This document shows positions 1-11,454 of a stretch of 64,000 nt of DNA, in pieces. A model generated the notes under the pieces. The model saw only the letters and a program-made list of their open reading frames with translations, ran no database searches and had not been told where the DNA came from. A program made the translations under genes and the position numbers. The DNA is from Atrina japonica (Eukaryota; Mollusca; Bivalvia; Pterioida; Pinnidae): contig BROG01000048.1 in the NCBI GenBank assembly GCA_030159075.1, positions 186,001 to 250,000 on the forward strand, written 5' to 3'. Position 1 is the first letter of the stretch. Each line of letters opens with the position of its first letter.

Positions 1-356
1 CTTAGAGAGCTATATATGTAGATCTACATGAACACTCTGTAAGACAGTATCAGTAAGATGCTGACTTAGAGCTATATCTGTAGATCTACATGAACACTCT
101 GTAAGACAGTATCAGTAAGATGCTGACTTAGAGAGCTATATCTGTTGACCTACATGGACACTCTGTAAGACAGTATCAGTAAGATGCTGACTTGGAGAGC
201 TATATATGTAGATCTACATGAACACTCTGTAAGACAGTATCAGTAAGATGCTGACTTAGAGCTATATCTGTAGATCTACATGAACACTCTGTAAGCCAGT
301 ATCAGTAAGATGCTGACTTAGAGAGCTATATCTGTAGACCTACATGAACACTCTGT
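1..356. repeat. Minisatellite, 62-64-bp unit, about 5.5 copies
   Basis: Six consecutive units each contain 'gatctacatgaacactctg' or a one-base variant, followed by 'cagtatcagtaagatgctga'. Some copies lack a 2-bp 'ga' in 'cttagagagc', so unit length alternates between 62 and 64. The array is cut by the left edge of the window and its last unit is truncated near 356. No coding sense is visible. The 200 bases that follow are unique and AT-rich. Confidence 0.95.
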
Positions 357-569
357 ATCCTGATGTTTAAGTTTAGACAATGTATCACATGTTTCTCTCT
401 GAAACTGATATAGACATACATGATATTTATCAAATTGAATCTTTTAATTAATGTATTAAAGACTGTTCTGAGTATTAGAGAGTTTATATTTCATCATCAA
501 CTCAATTACAATTTCAATCTATTAGTAATGTAACATTGGTGCATGACAACAGACAAAACTGATAATATA

Positions 570-2040
570 TAGCAGGCAATACCTGACAGCACAAACATCT
601 GTCAATAAACTTTGCAATCAATACTTGAAAACAAGACACAGCAGTCAGTATCTGACAACAATTACATCTATCTACATACAGCAGTCAGTATCTGAAAACT
701 GGACACATCCGGCTCTATACAACAGTCAGTACCTGACAATAGACACAATAGCAATCAGTATCTGACATCAGACACACCTGTTTCTATATAGCAGTCATCA
801 TCTGACAACATATACATTTGTCTATCTGACAACAGACACACCTGTTTCTATATAGCAGTCAGCATCTGACAACAGATACATTTGTCTATCTGACAACAGA
901 CACACCTGTTTCTATATAGCAGTCAGCATCTGACAACAGATACATTTGTCTATCTGACAACAGACACATCTGTCTCTATACAGCAGTCGGTACCTGAAAA
1001 CAGACACATCTTGGTCTATACAGCAGCCAATGTCTGACAACAGATACATTTATCTCTATACAGCAGTCAGTACCTGAAAACAGACACATTCGACTCTATA
1101 TAGCAGTCAGTAATCTGATAACAGATACATCTGTCTACATACAGCAGTGAGTATCTGAAAACAGACACATCCGGCTCTATATAGCAGTCAGTATCTGACA
1201 ACAGACACATCTGTCTCTATATAGCAATCAGTATTTAAAAACAGACACATCACGTTCTATATAGTATTCAGTACCTGACAACAGACACATCTGTCTCTAT
1301 ATAGCAATCAGTATCTGACAATAGAAACATCTATCTCTATACAGCAGTCGGTACCTGAAAACAGACACATCTGGCTCTATACAGCAGTCAGTACCTAAAT
1401 ACAGACACATCTGTCTCTATACAGCAGTCGGTACCTGAAAACAGACACATCTGGCTCTATACAGCAGTCAGTACCTAACAACAGACACATCTGGCCCTAT
1501 ACAGCAGTCAGTACCTAAAAACAGACACATCTGTCTCTATACAGCAGTCGGTACCTGAAAACAGACACATCTGGCTCTATACAGCAGTCGGTACCTAAAA
1601 ACAGACACATCTGTCTCTATACAGCAGTCGGTACCTGAAAACAGACACATCTGTCTCTATACAGCAGTCAGTACCTAAAAACAGACACATCTGGCTCTAT
1701 ACAGCAGTCAGTACCTAAAAAACACACACATCTGGCTCTATACAGCAGTCGGTACCTGAAAACAGACACATCTGGCTCTATATAGCAGTCAGTACCTAAA
1801 AACAGACACATCTGGCTCTATACAGCAGTCAGTACCTAAAAACAGACACATCTGGCTCTATACAGCAGTCAGTACCTAAAAACAAACACATCTGTCTTTA
1901 TATAGAAGTCAGTATCTGAAAACAGATACATCTCATCATCTGTCGCTTTATAGCAGCCAGTACCTGACAACAGACACACTTATAGTACATAGTCAGTATC
2001 TGTAAACAGAAACATCTGTCTTCATTTAGAAGTTAGTACC
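570..2040. repeat. Minisatellite, 40-bp unit (family 1, subtype a)
   Basis: Units carry 'cagcagtcggtacctgaaaa' followed by 'cagacacatctggctctata'. The 'acagcagtc' landmark recurs exactly every 40 bases across 1341-1720. The left end (570-1000) is degenerate with indels and the centre is most homogeneous, as expected when unequal exchange homogenises the middle of an array. The same core occurs in the arrays at 2125-2745 and 3278-4045. A unique stretch of about 85 bases follows at 2041-2124. Confidence 0.95.
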
Positions 2041-2124
2041 TGTAGTCCTTTTCACAAAAAAATCTTATGATAAAAAATGATCGACTTTAAAATGGCGCCT
2101 GTTTATGTCTTGAGAGCAAGGCCA

Positions 2125-2745
2125 GAAAACAGACAGTGAGCACATCTATCTCTGTATATCAGTTAGTATCTCAACACTGACACATGTCTCTATCAAGTAG
2201 TCAGTATCTGAAAACAGACAGTGAGCACATCTATCTCTGTATATCAGTTAGTATCTCAACACTGACACATGTCTCTATCAAGTAGTCAGTATCTGAAAAC
2301 AGACAGTGAGCACATCTGTCTCTGTATATCAGTTAGTATCTCAACACTGACACACGTCTCTATCAAGTAGTCAGTATCTGAAAACAGACAGTGAGCAGTG
2401 AGCACATCTGTCTCTGTATATCAGTTAGTATCTCAAACACTGACACACGTCTCTATCAAGTAGTCAGTATCTGAAAACAGACAGTGAGCACATCTGTCTC
2501 TGTATATCAGACACACGTTAGTATCAGTCAAAACACTGACACATGTCTCTATCAAGTAGTCGGTATCTGAAAACAGACAGTGAGCACATCCGTCTCTGTA
2601 TATCAGTTAGTATCTCAACACTGACACATGTCTCTATCAAGTAGTCAGTATCTGAAAACAGACAGTGAGCACATCTGTCTCTGTATATCAGTTAGTATCT
2701 CAACACTGACACATGTCTCTATCAAGTAGTCAGTATCTGAAAACA
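2125..2745. repeat. Minisatellite, 85-bp higher-order unit made of two diverged 40-bp monomers
   Basis: Landmark 'gtctctatcaagtag' recurs about every 85 bases, in 7-8 copies. Each unit has one half with 'gtcagtatctgaaaacagac' plus 'agtgagcacatct', and a second half with 'gttagtatctcaacactgac' plus 'acatgtctctat'. Both halves align with the 40-bp monomer of the array on the left. One copy near 2390 carries an extra 'gtgagca', and one near 2510 a short rearrangement. Confidence 0.9.
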
Positions 2746-2817
2746 TATTTTTCTATACAGCATGAATAACTGATGGTAAATACATGTTAGTGTAGCAGAA
2801 AATGGTATGTCTGGAAT

Positions 2818-2820
<3 letters not shown>

Positions 2821-2853
<33 letters not shown>
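2821..2853. repeat. (AT)n microsatellite
   Basis: Uninterrupted AT dinucleotides, about 16 repeats. Confidence 0.97.
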
Positions 2854-2856
<3 letters not shown>

Positions 2857-2904
2857 GCAGCAAGATATATCTTACAAGTATACACATAAACATATGTCAA
2901 TATT

Positions 2905-3125
2905 TAGCAGAAAAATCTTAACAACAGACAGATACATGTCATAACAGGAAATTTCCAATATAACATATAAGTATCAGTACATAATAGGAATTTACTGACA
3001 ACAGGTGTGTGTGGTAGTACATAACAGGACTTACTGACAATATACATGTACCAATATATAACAAGACTTACTGACAACATGTGGTAATACAAAACAGGGC
3101 TTACAGGAATTACTGACAATAGAAG
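2905..3125. repeat. Degenerate copies of the 40-bp minisatellite family
   Basis: Several imperfect units read 'ttactgacaaca' followed by 'acataacagga'-like text at about 40-base spacing. They look like decayed members of the arrays on either side. An 83-codon minus-strand frame overlaps them but has no protein features and is probably chance. Confidence 0.55.
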
Positions 3126-3277
3126 TGTCATCAGCCTCTGTAAGTAAATTGGCAAACTTTCTCACAAAAATCAGCTTAATTTCAGTTTAGTTCCAGTGGG
3201 ACTCAAACCTGTTCTGACAGGAGTGAGAGACTTCATGGTTTAAAACGTGATGTTCTAACCACTCAGCCGCAGAGGCT
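3126..3277 (-). mobile_element. tRNA-derived SINE (family S1), 5' part, inserted in the minisatellite
   Basis: Read on the minus strand, the sequence begins 'agcctctgcggctgagtgg' (A-box-like) and has a B-box-like 'ggtttgagtccc' at about 3198-3209. A body with 'ctgatttttgtgagaaagtt'-type sequence follows. The same arrangement, including the block around 'ggcaaactttct', occurs at 50801-51006, which identifies a repeated family. The first tRNA-like half is well preserved. The distal tail seen in the other copy is missing here. Exact ends are uncertain. Confidence 0.7.
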
Positions 3278-4045
3278 AAATAACAAGAAATACTGTCAAT
3301 AGACATGTGTGTCAGTACATAACTGGAATAACAGACACCTCTGACAATGTGTAGCAGACATTACAGGACAACATGCACCTCTGTCAATGTATAGTGGGCA
3401 ATACAGGACAACAGACACCTCTGTCAATGTGTAGTGGGCAATACAGGACAACAGACACCTCTTTCAAGGTGTACTGGGCAATACAGGACAACAGGCATCC
3501 TTTCAATATGTAGTATGCAATACAGGACAACAGGCCCCTCTGTCAATATGTAGTGTGCAATAGAGAACAAAGGACCTCTGGCAATGTATAGTGGGCAATA
3601 CAGGACAACAGGCACCTCTGTCAATGTGTAGTGGGCAATAAAGGACAACAGGCACCTCTGTCGATGTGTAGTGGGCAATACAGGACAACAGGCACCTCTG
3701 GCAATGTGTAGTGGGCAATACAGGACAACAGGCACCTCTGTCAATGTGTAGTGGGCAATAAAGAACAACAGGCACCTCTGTCGATGTGTAGTGGGCAATA
3801 CAGGACAACAGGCACCTCTGGCAATGAGTAGTGGGCAATAAAGGACAACAGGCACCTCTGTCAATGCGTAGTGGGCAATACAGAACAATAATCACCTGTG
3901 TAAATATGTAGTGTGCAATAGAGAACAAAGAACCTCCATCAATGTGTAGTGGGCTATACAGGACAGTGGGCAATAAAGAACAAAGGATCACTGGCATTTT
4001 GTAGTGGGCAATACAGGACAACAGACACCTTTGTCAGAGTGTATC
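3278..4045. repeat. Minisatellite, 40-bp unit (family 1, subtype b)
   Basis: Core 'gtgggcaatacaggacaaca' followed by 'ggcacctctgtcaatgtgta'. In 3601-3880 the period is exactly 40 bases. It aligns with the 570-2040 monomer through a 'gacaacagacac-tctgtc' core. Minus-strand frames of 154 and 172 codons are open only because the 40-bp unit shifts frame and repeats every 120 bases, so I do not treat them as genes. Confidence 0.93.
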
Positions 4046-4817
4046 AGATACATTTTGTTATATCCAACAAGAAAGATCTGTCTGAACTATGTATTGCTTG
4101 ATGGTATATCAACATGTATTAGTTTCTCTCTTGTAATTTTCAGTTTTACATTAGATCTAAGTTCCACAGCTTGTAACAATACAACAATTTAAAAAACAAT
4201 TTTTCGGAATGTTACTAATAATTTACACCCGATGTTTAACTACATAAATTGTCATTTTTTCCATTTTTCAATAACTTTTCTTTGAAACCCATATAATGTT
4301 ATAGATAGTGTCTCTACTTTCCAGTGTTTTATTAATTATTGAGAATGTGACTTTTCATACAACAGGTAAAACAAGTGATTAATTTTCTGTAACAGCTTTT
4401 GTTATCCCCGAAGATGCTTAACATGCATCTATCAAGTCAAATAGATAAGTTAGAATGTCTTCATGCAATCAATTTCCAATCTGCTGAGCAACTAATAAAT
4501 AATTCAGGTTAATATGAGTATTTTTACAAACAATTGTCCTATGTGGCTGATGAGTCAAGTTTGTTGAAGTGTTCTGATGGATGTGAAACTGATTGTTTTA
4601 GCATCCTGATTACATGTCATTCAAATATATGATACATGTCCATGGACTGATGGAGCTAAATATATATGTAGGTTAGATATACTTACAAAATGTACAAATA
4701 AGTGTCCAGACAATTAAGCCTAACTAACAACTGTATAATGTCCTTGTATAGCTATCACATAGTGCGCTGAAGTTTCCTGGGCTCAAAGTCACTAAATGTA
4801 CTGAACACTCAAAGACA
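4046..4817. other. Unique AT-rich sequence, nothing recognised
   Basis: I see no repeat, RNA gene, splice-bounded exon or recognisable protein here. Confidence 0.6.
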
Positions 4818-5560
4818 TGTGAGGTTAGGGAATAAGATAAGTAATGTATCCTTGTGTGCGAGGTTAGGGAATAACATAAGTAATGTATCCTTGTGTGTGA
4901 GGTTAGGAAATAACATAAGTAATGTATGCTAATGTGTGTGAGGTTAAGGAATAACATAAGTAATGTATCCTTGTGTGCAAGTTTAGGGAATAACATAAGT
5001 AATGTATCCTTGTGTGTGAGGTTAGGAAATAACATAAGTAATGTATCCTTGTTTGAGAGGTTAGGGAATAACATAAGTAATGTATCCTAATGTGTGAGGT
5101 TATCCTTGTGTGTGAGGTTATCCTTGTGTGTGAGGTTAGGGAATAACATAAGTAATATATCCTTGTGTGCAAGGTTATGGAATTACATAAGTAATGTATC
5201 CTTGTGTGTGAGGTTAGTGAATTACATAAGTAATGTATCCTTGTGTGTGAGGTTATCCTTGTGTGTGAGGTTAGGGAATTACATAAGTAATGTATCCTTG
5301 TGTGTGGGGTTAGGGAATAACATAAGTAATGTATCCTTGTGTGAGAGGTTATCCTTGTGTGTGAGGTTAGGGAATAACATAAGTAATGTATCCTTGTGTG
5401 TGAGGTTAGGGAATAAAATAAGTAATGTATCCTTGTATGCGAGGTTAGGGAATTACATAAGTAATGTATCCATGTGTGTGAGGTTAGGGAATAAAATAAG
5501 TAATGTATCCTTGTGTGTGAGGTTAGGGAATAACATAAGTATTTTATCCTTGTATGGGAG
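4818..5560. repeat. Minisatellite, 39-bp unit, with 18-bp deletion units
   Basis: The main unit contains 'aggttagggaataacataag' followed by 'taatgtatccttgtgtgtg'. In addition, 18-bp units ('aggttatccttgtgtgtg') occur near 5097-5132, 5250 and 5348, each lacking the same 21 bases. Because 39 and 18 are multiples of three, both strands keep long open frames (up to 158 codons, 5094-5570). These are repeat artefacts. Confidence 0.95.
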
Positions 5561-5714
5561 GATTATGTAGTTATCTATTACCACAAGTAGAATCAACATT
5601 ATACACCAGCAGTGATATACTAAGCACATAAAACTATCTTTGAGTGATAATGAGAGTGCAGATGTATGAATATTCTGACTGAAACAAACACCACTGTACT
5701 GGAAATATCTTTGA

Positions 5715-5905
5715 AATGATAAATTCTGTTCAAGTGATAATCTAAATATATGCAAATTATAAATACATAGATAAAGAGTGATAGAAATAATAACTTGTAT
5801 TAAATGTCTTCCTAATGATGAAATCTAGCCAATGATAATCTAAATATATGTAAATTATAAACACACAGATGAAGATTGATAGAAATAATATCCTGTATGC
5901 ATCAT
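5715..5905. repeat. Short tandem duplication, about 100-bp unit
   Basis: Two copies of a block with 'gataatctaaatatatg' and 'gatagaaataata' lie about 100 bases apart with modest divergence. Confidence 0.7.
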
Positions 5906-7960
5906 TATGATATTTCAGCTCAGTGATAATTTGTAAACTAAAGATATCTTCAGAACCAAAATGGTCTTTTTAATTTCATTCAGTTTAAAATGTCAAATGA
6001 ATTGTAACTTTCACCAGCTAATATCACTCAATAATAAGGTGTCACATTATGTTTGAAAAACACTATGGCCCAAGGAGTGTTAATAGCCATATTTTTTTTC
6101 TGAAGATTTTCAAGTTTGATAACTATGGCACATACTGCCAAATATTTACATTTCCTGCTGTAGTCTCCCATAGACTAATATTAATCTAGATGGCATTCAT
6201 ATCGGCTATAAATGAAGTTCTCATATGACATACATCACACAGTGATGTAGTTTCATTCATAACATGACGTTTACTGTTCTACCTTGAACTTTGCTGTTCC
6301 ATTATAATGAGACCAATCATGTATAGTGCGTTTGCGTACATACAGGACAAGGTTTTTTCGTGATTTTCTCAAATGCACTTATATCTGGATCCAATATGTT
6401 ACGTAAAATGAATTCACTTGTACAATACAAAACTGCACAAAATTTACTACATAAATCCATCCAGAAGATTGAGCCCTGTACTCTTAGTAAAATCTTTAAA
6501 ATTTCTGTCATTTCATGACGATGGTTTAAAACAATCAACATAACAGCCTGTATTACCTACTTTTTCGTCAAGTGAACTAAAGTGACCAATCAACTGAATA
6601 TTAAAACACATTTACCATATGCAAATTCAATATATACACATGTAGAACCTTTTTCACATGGTTAAAGAGATTTGACATAAAATAAATTTGATGGGGTTGT
6701 GTCAAAGATTAATATTGAATTGAGCGGAAATGTTTCATTCTTTTGGAGAGAAATGCTAAAAGGGCAAAGAGCCGTTTTAGTAGCACATTGTAGCATCTTG
6801 GGAATAAGGAAACTGTTTGACAGAATTTGACTTTTAAATGTCAATGTGATTTAGGTCTGAATATATGTTTTATATCTGAGAAAAGTCTAGTTGTCTACTT
6901 TCGGAGATTTGCGGTGTTGGAAGTGTAATTTTTATCAAAATTTGTGGTTTTTTTTTCCATAACAAAAATTGTCGAAACAGATCTAGGTGGCAACTTTATG
7001 TTCCACATAAATGGTGTAACGTCTGTATATTTTCAAAGGTTTAAAATCAAAGCATACAATCAGTTTTAAAATGAGGTCTTGTGTAGGAAAATTTCGCTGG
7101 GCATCAGACTGTTGCTTGATTGATTGGTGACCTCACCATTTCGGTTTCATTTGCAGACTGGTTAACGCTGCAACATCTTCGATAGGCCCATGGGACTGGG
7201 AAAACATATATAAATCAATGTTACAATAAATATGTTATTCAATTTTATTCATTTATTTATGTTCATAGACTGTGTTGCAAAGTTAAGTCACATTATCGGC
7301 TTACTTAGAAACAGCGTCTACAGAAACAGTCGGTACATAAACAAATTATAATTTTCTTTTGGGTATTTTTAGCATATCATTTAAATGTATTATGTAAAAG
7401 TTTAGATCGCTAATCAAATTTTATGTCAAATTCACCCTTTGAACAGAATGTACCATATTTTTTTAGATGGCAAATGCTCCTCTGCTCTTTTTTTCTAGGC
7501 CTACATAAAATCGTGCGAGGTTGTAAATGCCACTAAAGGCGCGACCAAGCTGGATATTAGTGGTTTTGTACATTAACTAGTATTTCATGAAAGACCGAGG
7601 TTTGAACTATTTAAATAATTTTATAATTTTGGCTCTCTGAAACGGCCCTTATACAGTTTGCAATTCATCCCGCTTTTCAGTTTAGTAACTAAACACACTG
7701 GAATAGAGGTAAATTTCTACCCGTATTTTACATTAGGTTTTATAGACAACTTTCAAATCTATGGACCAAACATTTTGAAAAATGCGTATGTGTTATGTAG
7801 TATATTTAGAAATACTTTGATGTATGTTATTAGAACACATGGTTTTTATTTTCCACAAAAGTTCTATTTTTCCCTGTCCTATATGTAATCAAATGCACTA
7901 TATATAAGGCAGGATAATCGATTCCATTTAGTTTTTCAATTTGAAAACTATGATATGTAA
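5906..7960. other. Unique AT-rich sequence, nothing recognised
   Basis: Short open frames (for example 6317-6541 minus, 7658-7888 plus) have no recognisable domain, no convincing splice sites and no compositional difference from their surroundings. Confidence 0.55.
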
Positions 7961-8127
7961 ATATAATGAATGAATGCTGTCAGAATGCATTTATTGTCAA
8001 TATGAATGCCGTTTGGGCGACATATAAATATTCATGGCATCCTAATGGGCGCCATTCTATATATTTGTCACCCAAATGACATCCATATTCACAGAAAAAC
8101 ACTCTGACAAGCGTTCAATCATTAAAT
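7961..8127. mobile_element. Imperfect inverted repeat, MITE-like hairpin
   Basis: The left arm (about 7961-8032) and right arm (about 8058-8127) pair imperfectly. On the left 'tgaatgctgtcagaatgc' and 'gccgtttgggcgacat' correspond to the complements of 'actctgacaagcgttcaa' and 'gtcacccaaatgacatc' on the right. The loop is about 25 bases. This looks like a decayed foldback element; no target duplication is certain. Confidence 0.65.
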
Positions 8128-8345
8128 GCTGACCATAATGAAACTTATCTTTAGACTTTAAAGTCCCATAACTCTGGTAAATATTGCCTAATGTTGGCCA
8201 TAATCAAACTCATCTGAAGATTTTGAAGTTCCATAACTCTTTCAAATATTGCCTAATGTTGGCCATAATCAAACTCATCCATAGATTTTAAAGTCCCATA
8301 ACTCTGGTAAATATTGCCTAATGATGACCATAATCAAACTCATCC
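8124..8345. repeat. Tandem repeat, 65-bp unit, 3-4 copies (dispersed family D1)
   Basis: Each unit reads 'ggccataatcaaactcatc', then 'agtcccataactctgg' and 'taaatattgccta'. A single further copy of the same unit occurs at 25218-25275, so the family is dispersed as well as tandem. Confidence 0.85.
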
Positions 8346-8514
8346 TCTATTATAATGATATAAACATTCAAATCAAATTTGCTTAAAATTTGACAAAGAC
8401 CTCAGGGTCATTAGAAATACATAAACAGACCACAACTAAACCTCACCTTCAAGGGACCCAACCAGTTAATACCATTGATACATAGAGTTATCTGTAAAGC
8501 ATAGATGAGGTGAA

Positions 8515-8830
8515 TAATCTGATTTATATGGATGCCTCAGTCAGATGGAGTACTCAATGACTAATGAAATTTACATGAATGCCCCAACAGACAACCTTAG
8601 TCAGATGGAATACTCAATGACTAATAAAATTTACATGAATGCCTAAACAGACAACCTCAGTCAGATGGAGTACTCAATGACTAATAAAATTTACATGAAT
8701 GCCTCAACAGACAACCTCAGTCAGATAGAGTACATAATGCCTGGTATCTGATTTACATGGATACCTCATCAGATAACCTCACTGAGATGGATCAGTAGTT
8801 GGTGGTATTCATATTTACATGGATAACTTA
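8515..8830. repeat. Minisatellite, 60-bp unit, 4-5 copies
   Basis: Units contain 'cagtcagatggagtactcaa' then 'aaatttacatgaatgcc', in exact 60-base register over 8521-8700 and degenerate afterwards. Confidence 0.92.
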
Positions 8831-8872
8831 TCAGATAGACTTTATCATATTTCCTTAAATACAAGTTGAATG

Positions 8873-8888
8873 TTTATCTATCTATCTA

Positions 8889-8957
<69 letters not shown>
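8873..8957. repeat. Compound (CTAT)n(TG)n microsatellite
   Basis: About six CTAT repeats run directly into about thirty TG repeats. Confidence 0.98.
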
Positions 8958-8958
<1 letters not shown>

Positions 8959-9540
8959 GTCAAAGCTACTAAGTGTGCCATACAAGTGGGGGGAGGTTAA
9001 TACAAAAGGTAAGGACAAATATGATAACTAAGCTATAAACTCGGATATACCAATTTTGAGTTACAGTTTAACCTGAAAAAATTTATGGTAGTAAATTTTA
9101 ATGTATGACATCAAAGTAAACATTGGAATATCAAGTTCAATAAAAAAAATACTCTGTAAGTATTACCTCAACACTTAACATCGAATTATTCCCCGATGAA
9201 CCGTGTTGTAAAAAAGTTTAAACTTCATCCTCTTTGAAGACCTAGTGTGTGCAATTATATTGTGTTCATTGGTCATTTGGGACTTAAATGTGCTATAGGC
9301 AATTCCAAAAACAGACAATAAAGATGAAAGAAAAAGCAATTTTGATTTGGCCATTTTCTGTACATTTCCTAGTTTACTAATGTATTATAAATTGCTGTTA
9401 GATAATAGATTTTAGTCTCATCTTTTTGTTATTCTTTGAAATACACAAGCTAATTTTTGATGGATTACAAAAGCATTTCTAAAGAATAAATTATGAATTT
9501 CACAACTTGAAAATACTGCACACAATCTAATACAAGATTT
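8958..9540. other. Unique AT-rich sequence, nothing recognised
   Basis: No feature that I can support. Confidence 0.55.
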
Positions 9541-9605
9541 TGTTTGTTTGATTTTTTTTTTAATCCACACTCAACAATTTTTCAGTTACATGGTGGCTGC
9601 CAGTA
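9541..9605 (-). mobile_element. SINE tail fragment (family S1)
   Basis: 'cacactcaacaatttttcag' preceded by a T-rich run matches the distal part of the SINE copy at 50801-51006, where 'cacactcaacaattcttcag' also follows a T-rich run. On the minus strand this is the 3' end plus A-rich tail. No tRNA-like head is present. Confidence 0.55.
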
Positions 9606-9738
9606 TAAAGACAAGTTTGACTATATAGTATATATATATATGTGTGTGTGTGTGTGTGAATCATTTCTGATCCAAGGTCCATAGTAAATGTTCAATGTTG
9701 TAATGATAATTGTGTTTTATATATATTTATATATATAC

Positions 9739-9887
<149 letters not shown>

Positions 9888-10439
9888 CAACATTGAAAAC
9901 TTTTAGTCAGGCCAACACAGACTTATTTCAAGTCTTATTTTATTGATATAACATTTGGAAAACTCTTGGTTGGTTTGTACATTTGCCATTAAATTTCCAA
10001 GTGAATACTAATACTACATCATTAATACAAAATGTAATTACAGATACAAATGAGGCACTCTAAATCTGGAGTTAGATAATTAATAATAATGATCACAGCT
10101 CTGTAAGAGTTTAGTCAGTTTACAATCAATTAAAAATAGATTTATATCAATTACAAAAGATCAGAAATGAACTAGATATTTTAAACCAAGTGACAAGAAA
10201 ATTACTGAGAAATAAAAATATTTTTAAAGGTTAAAGATGCATTTTAAGTATAGACAAAGTACATATTCCATCAGTTTCAATATTAGAAAGCAAAACATAC
10301 AACAGTGACCCAACTTCAACTTAATGTACATGTATATCTGAGGTATAAAACATACTTCATCAACCTAACTTCAACTCAATCATGAATGTATATCTGAGGG
10401 TAAAAAAAACTGCATCAACCAAAATTAAACGCAATCTAA
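9888..10439. other. Unique AT-rich sequence
   Basis: A two-copy approximate repeat of about 58 bases lies at about 10310-10430 ('gtatatctgagg' then 'catcaacc'). Nothing else is recognised. Confidence 0.5.
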
Positions 10440-10625
10440 AGAATGAATATGCCAATGGAAGGACCTTTATATAGGCTATATTGCCCATCCCTTGATCCAC
10501 TGCTGGGTGCACTTGTTTGAAAAAGCAACACTTATAGGGGACCTTGAATCTTCAACCTTGCCAAGTTTTGTCAAAATCTATTGGCTGTTTCTGTAGAAGT
10601 TGAATGTGTTGCAATGGTGCACCCA
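10440..10625 (+). mobile_element. Diverged copy of dispersed repeat D2
   Basis: This aligns in order with 10885-11145: 'gcccatcccttgatccac', a 'ggggacctt' block, then a 'gctgtttctgtagaag' block. The match is old and imperfect. The terminal hairpin seen in the other copy is not visible here. Confidence 0.5.
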
Positions 10626-10884
10626 ATTCCCTTTTTCAACTAAATAAATGAAAAATCATTTAACAAAGTGAAGAAAAAAAGAAATCACACATGACAAAGT
10701 CCAAAAAGATGTAAAAACGTTTTAAAGATTTAATTTCAGAATAAAACCATAAAACTACAACACTTCTTTACAAATCCCTCTAGATCACTCTGATGCATTC
10801 AGTCTGTCCCTATATACAGATAGTTTGAAGAAAAAAAATGCACACACACAAACATACATCCATTTAGATCACTAAGATTCAATT

Positions 10885-11142
10885 GGTTTTCGTTCATGCA
10901 GCTGTTTTATGAAGAAAATTTTCAAATAGGGGTACCCTCTTTGACCTATTTAGCCCCATCCTTGATTCACCCCAGAGCCAATCTGGCCAAAAAATACAAA
11001 CTTGGTAGAGGACCTGGAGTTTTACAAAAGTCCCATCAGCAGTTTCGGAGAAGAAAAAAATGTGAAAAGTTAACGGATGGATGGACAAGGGATGTAAAGC
11101 ATTCACAATGGAATACATCATACTCCATCTCAGGGAGCTAAA
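10885..11142 (+). mobile_element. Dispersed repeat D2 with terminal hairpin
   Basis: Blocks in order are 'gccccatccttgattcaccc', 'aatctggccaaaaaatac', 'cagcagtttcggagaag', 'gttaacggatggatggac', and a 3' end with a small hairpin at 11123-11137 ('ctccatctcagggag') followed by 'ctaaaa'. I remember very similar mosaic non-coding repeats from bivalve genomes. Overlapping frames on both strands (81 and 86 codons) are chance. Confidence 0.6.
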
Positions 11143-11454
11143 AATACATGCCACATCAAATTGACTTTAACTCAAGTACAAGTCAATTCCACTGCTTGTG
11201 GACTACTACATGTATATGGGAAAGGGATGATACTTAACCTTACTATTTATGTATATGCAAGTGACAGCAACATACAGCCAATTTTGCCCACTGTCAAGAA
11301 TGAAACTCTAAACAGCACCAGGTTGCTTGGCTGGTGTAGACAGTCACTGGAATTTTGGGAGATAAAAGTCAATTGATAATGATGACAATGTCGCCATCAC
11401 AGATCAACAACATTCATCAGTGACATATATCTCAAAATGGCATATATATACTAC
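11143..11454. other. Unique sequence, nothing recognised
   Basis: A 71-codon plus-strand frame (11161-11376) shows no domain. Confidence 0.5.

Noticed and set aside
3424..4021. Open frames of 154 and 172 codons on the minus strand
   Set aside because: Translation of the 40-bp array, which repeats its frame every 120 bases.
5094..5570. 158-codon open frame reading repeated VRLGNNISNVSLC
   Set aside because: It is the 39-bp minisatellite read in frame. The opposite strand is equally open, and there is no start context or unique sequence.
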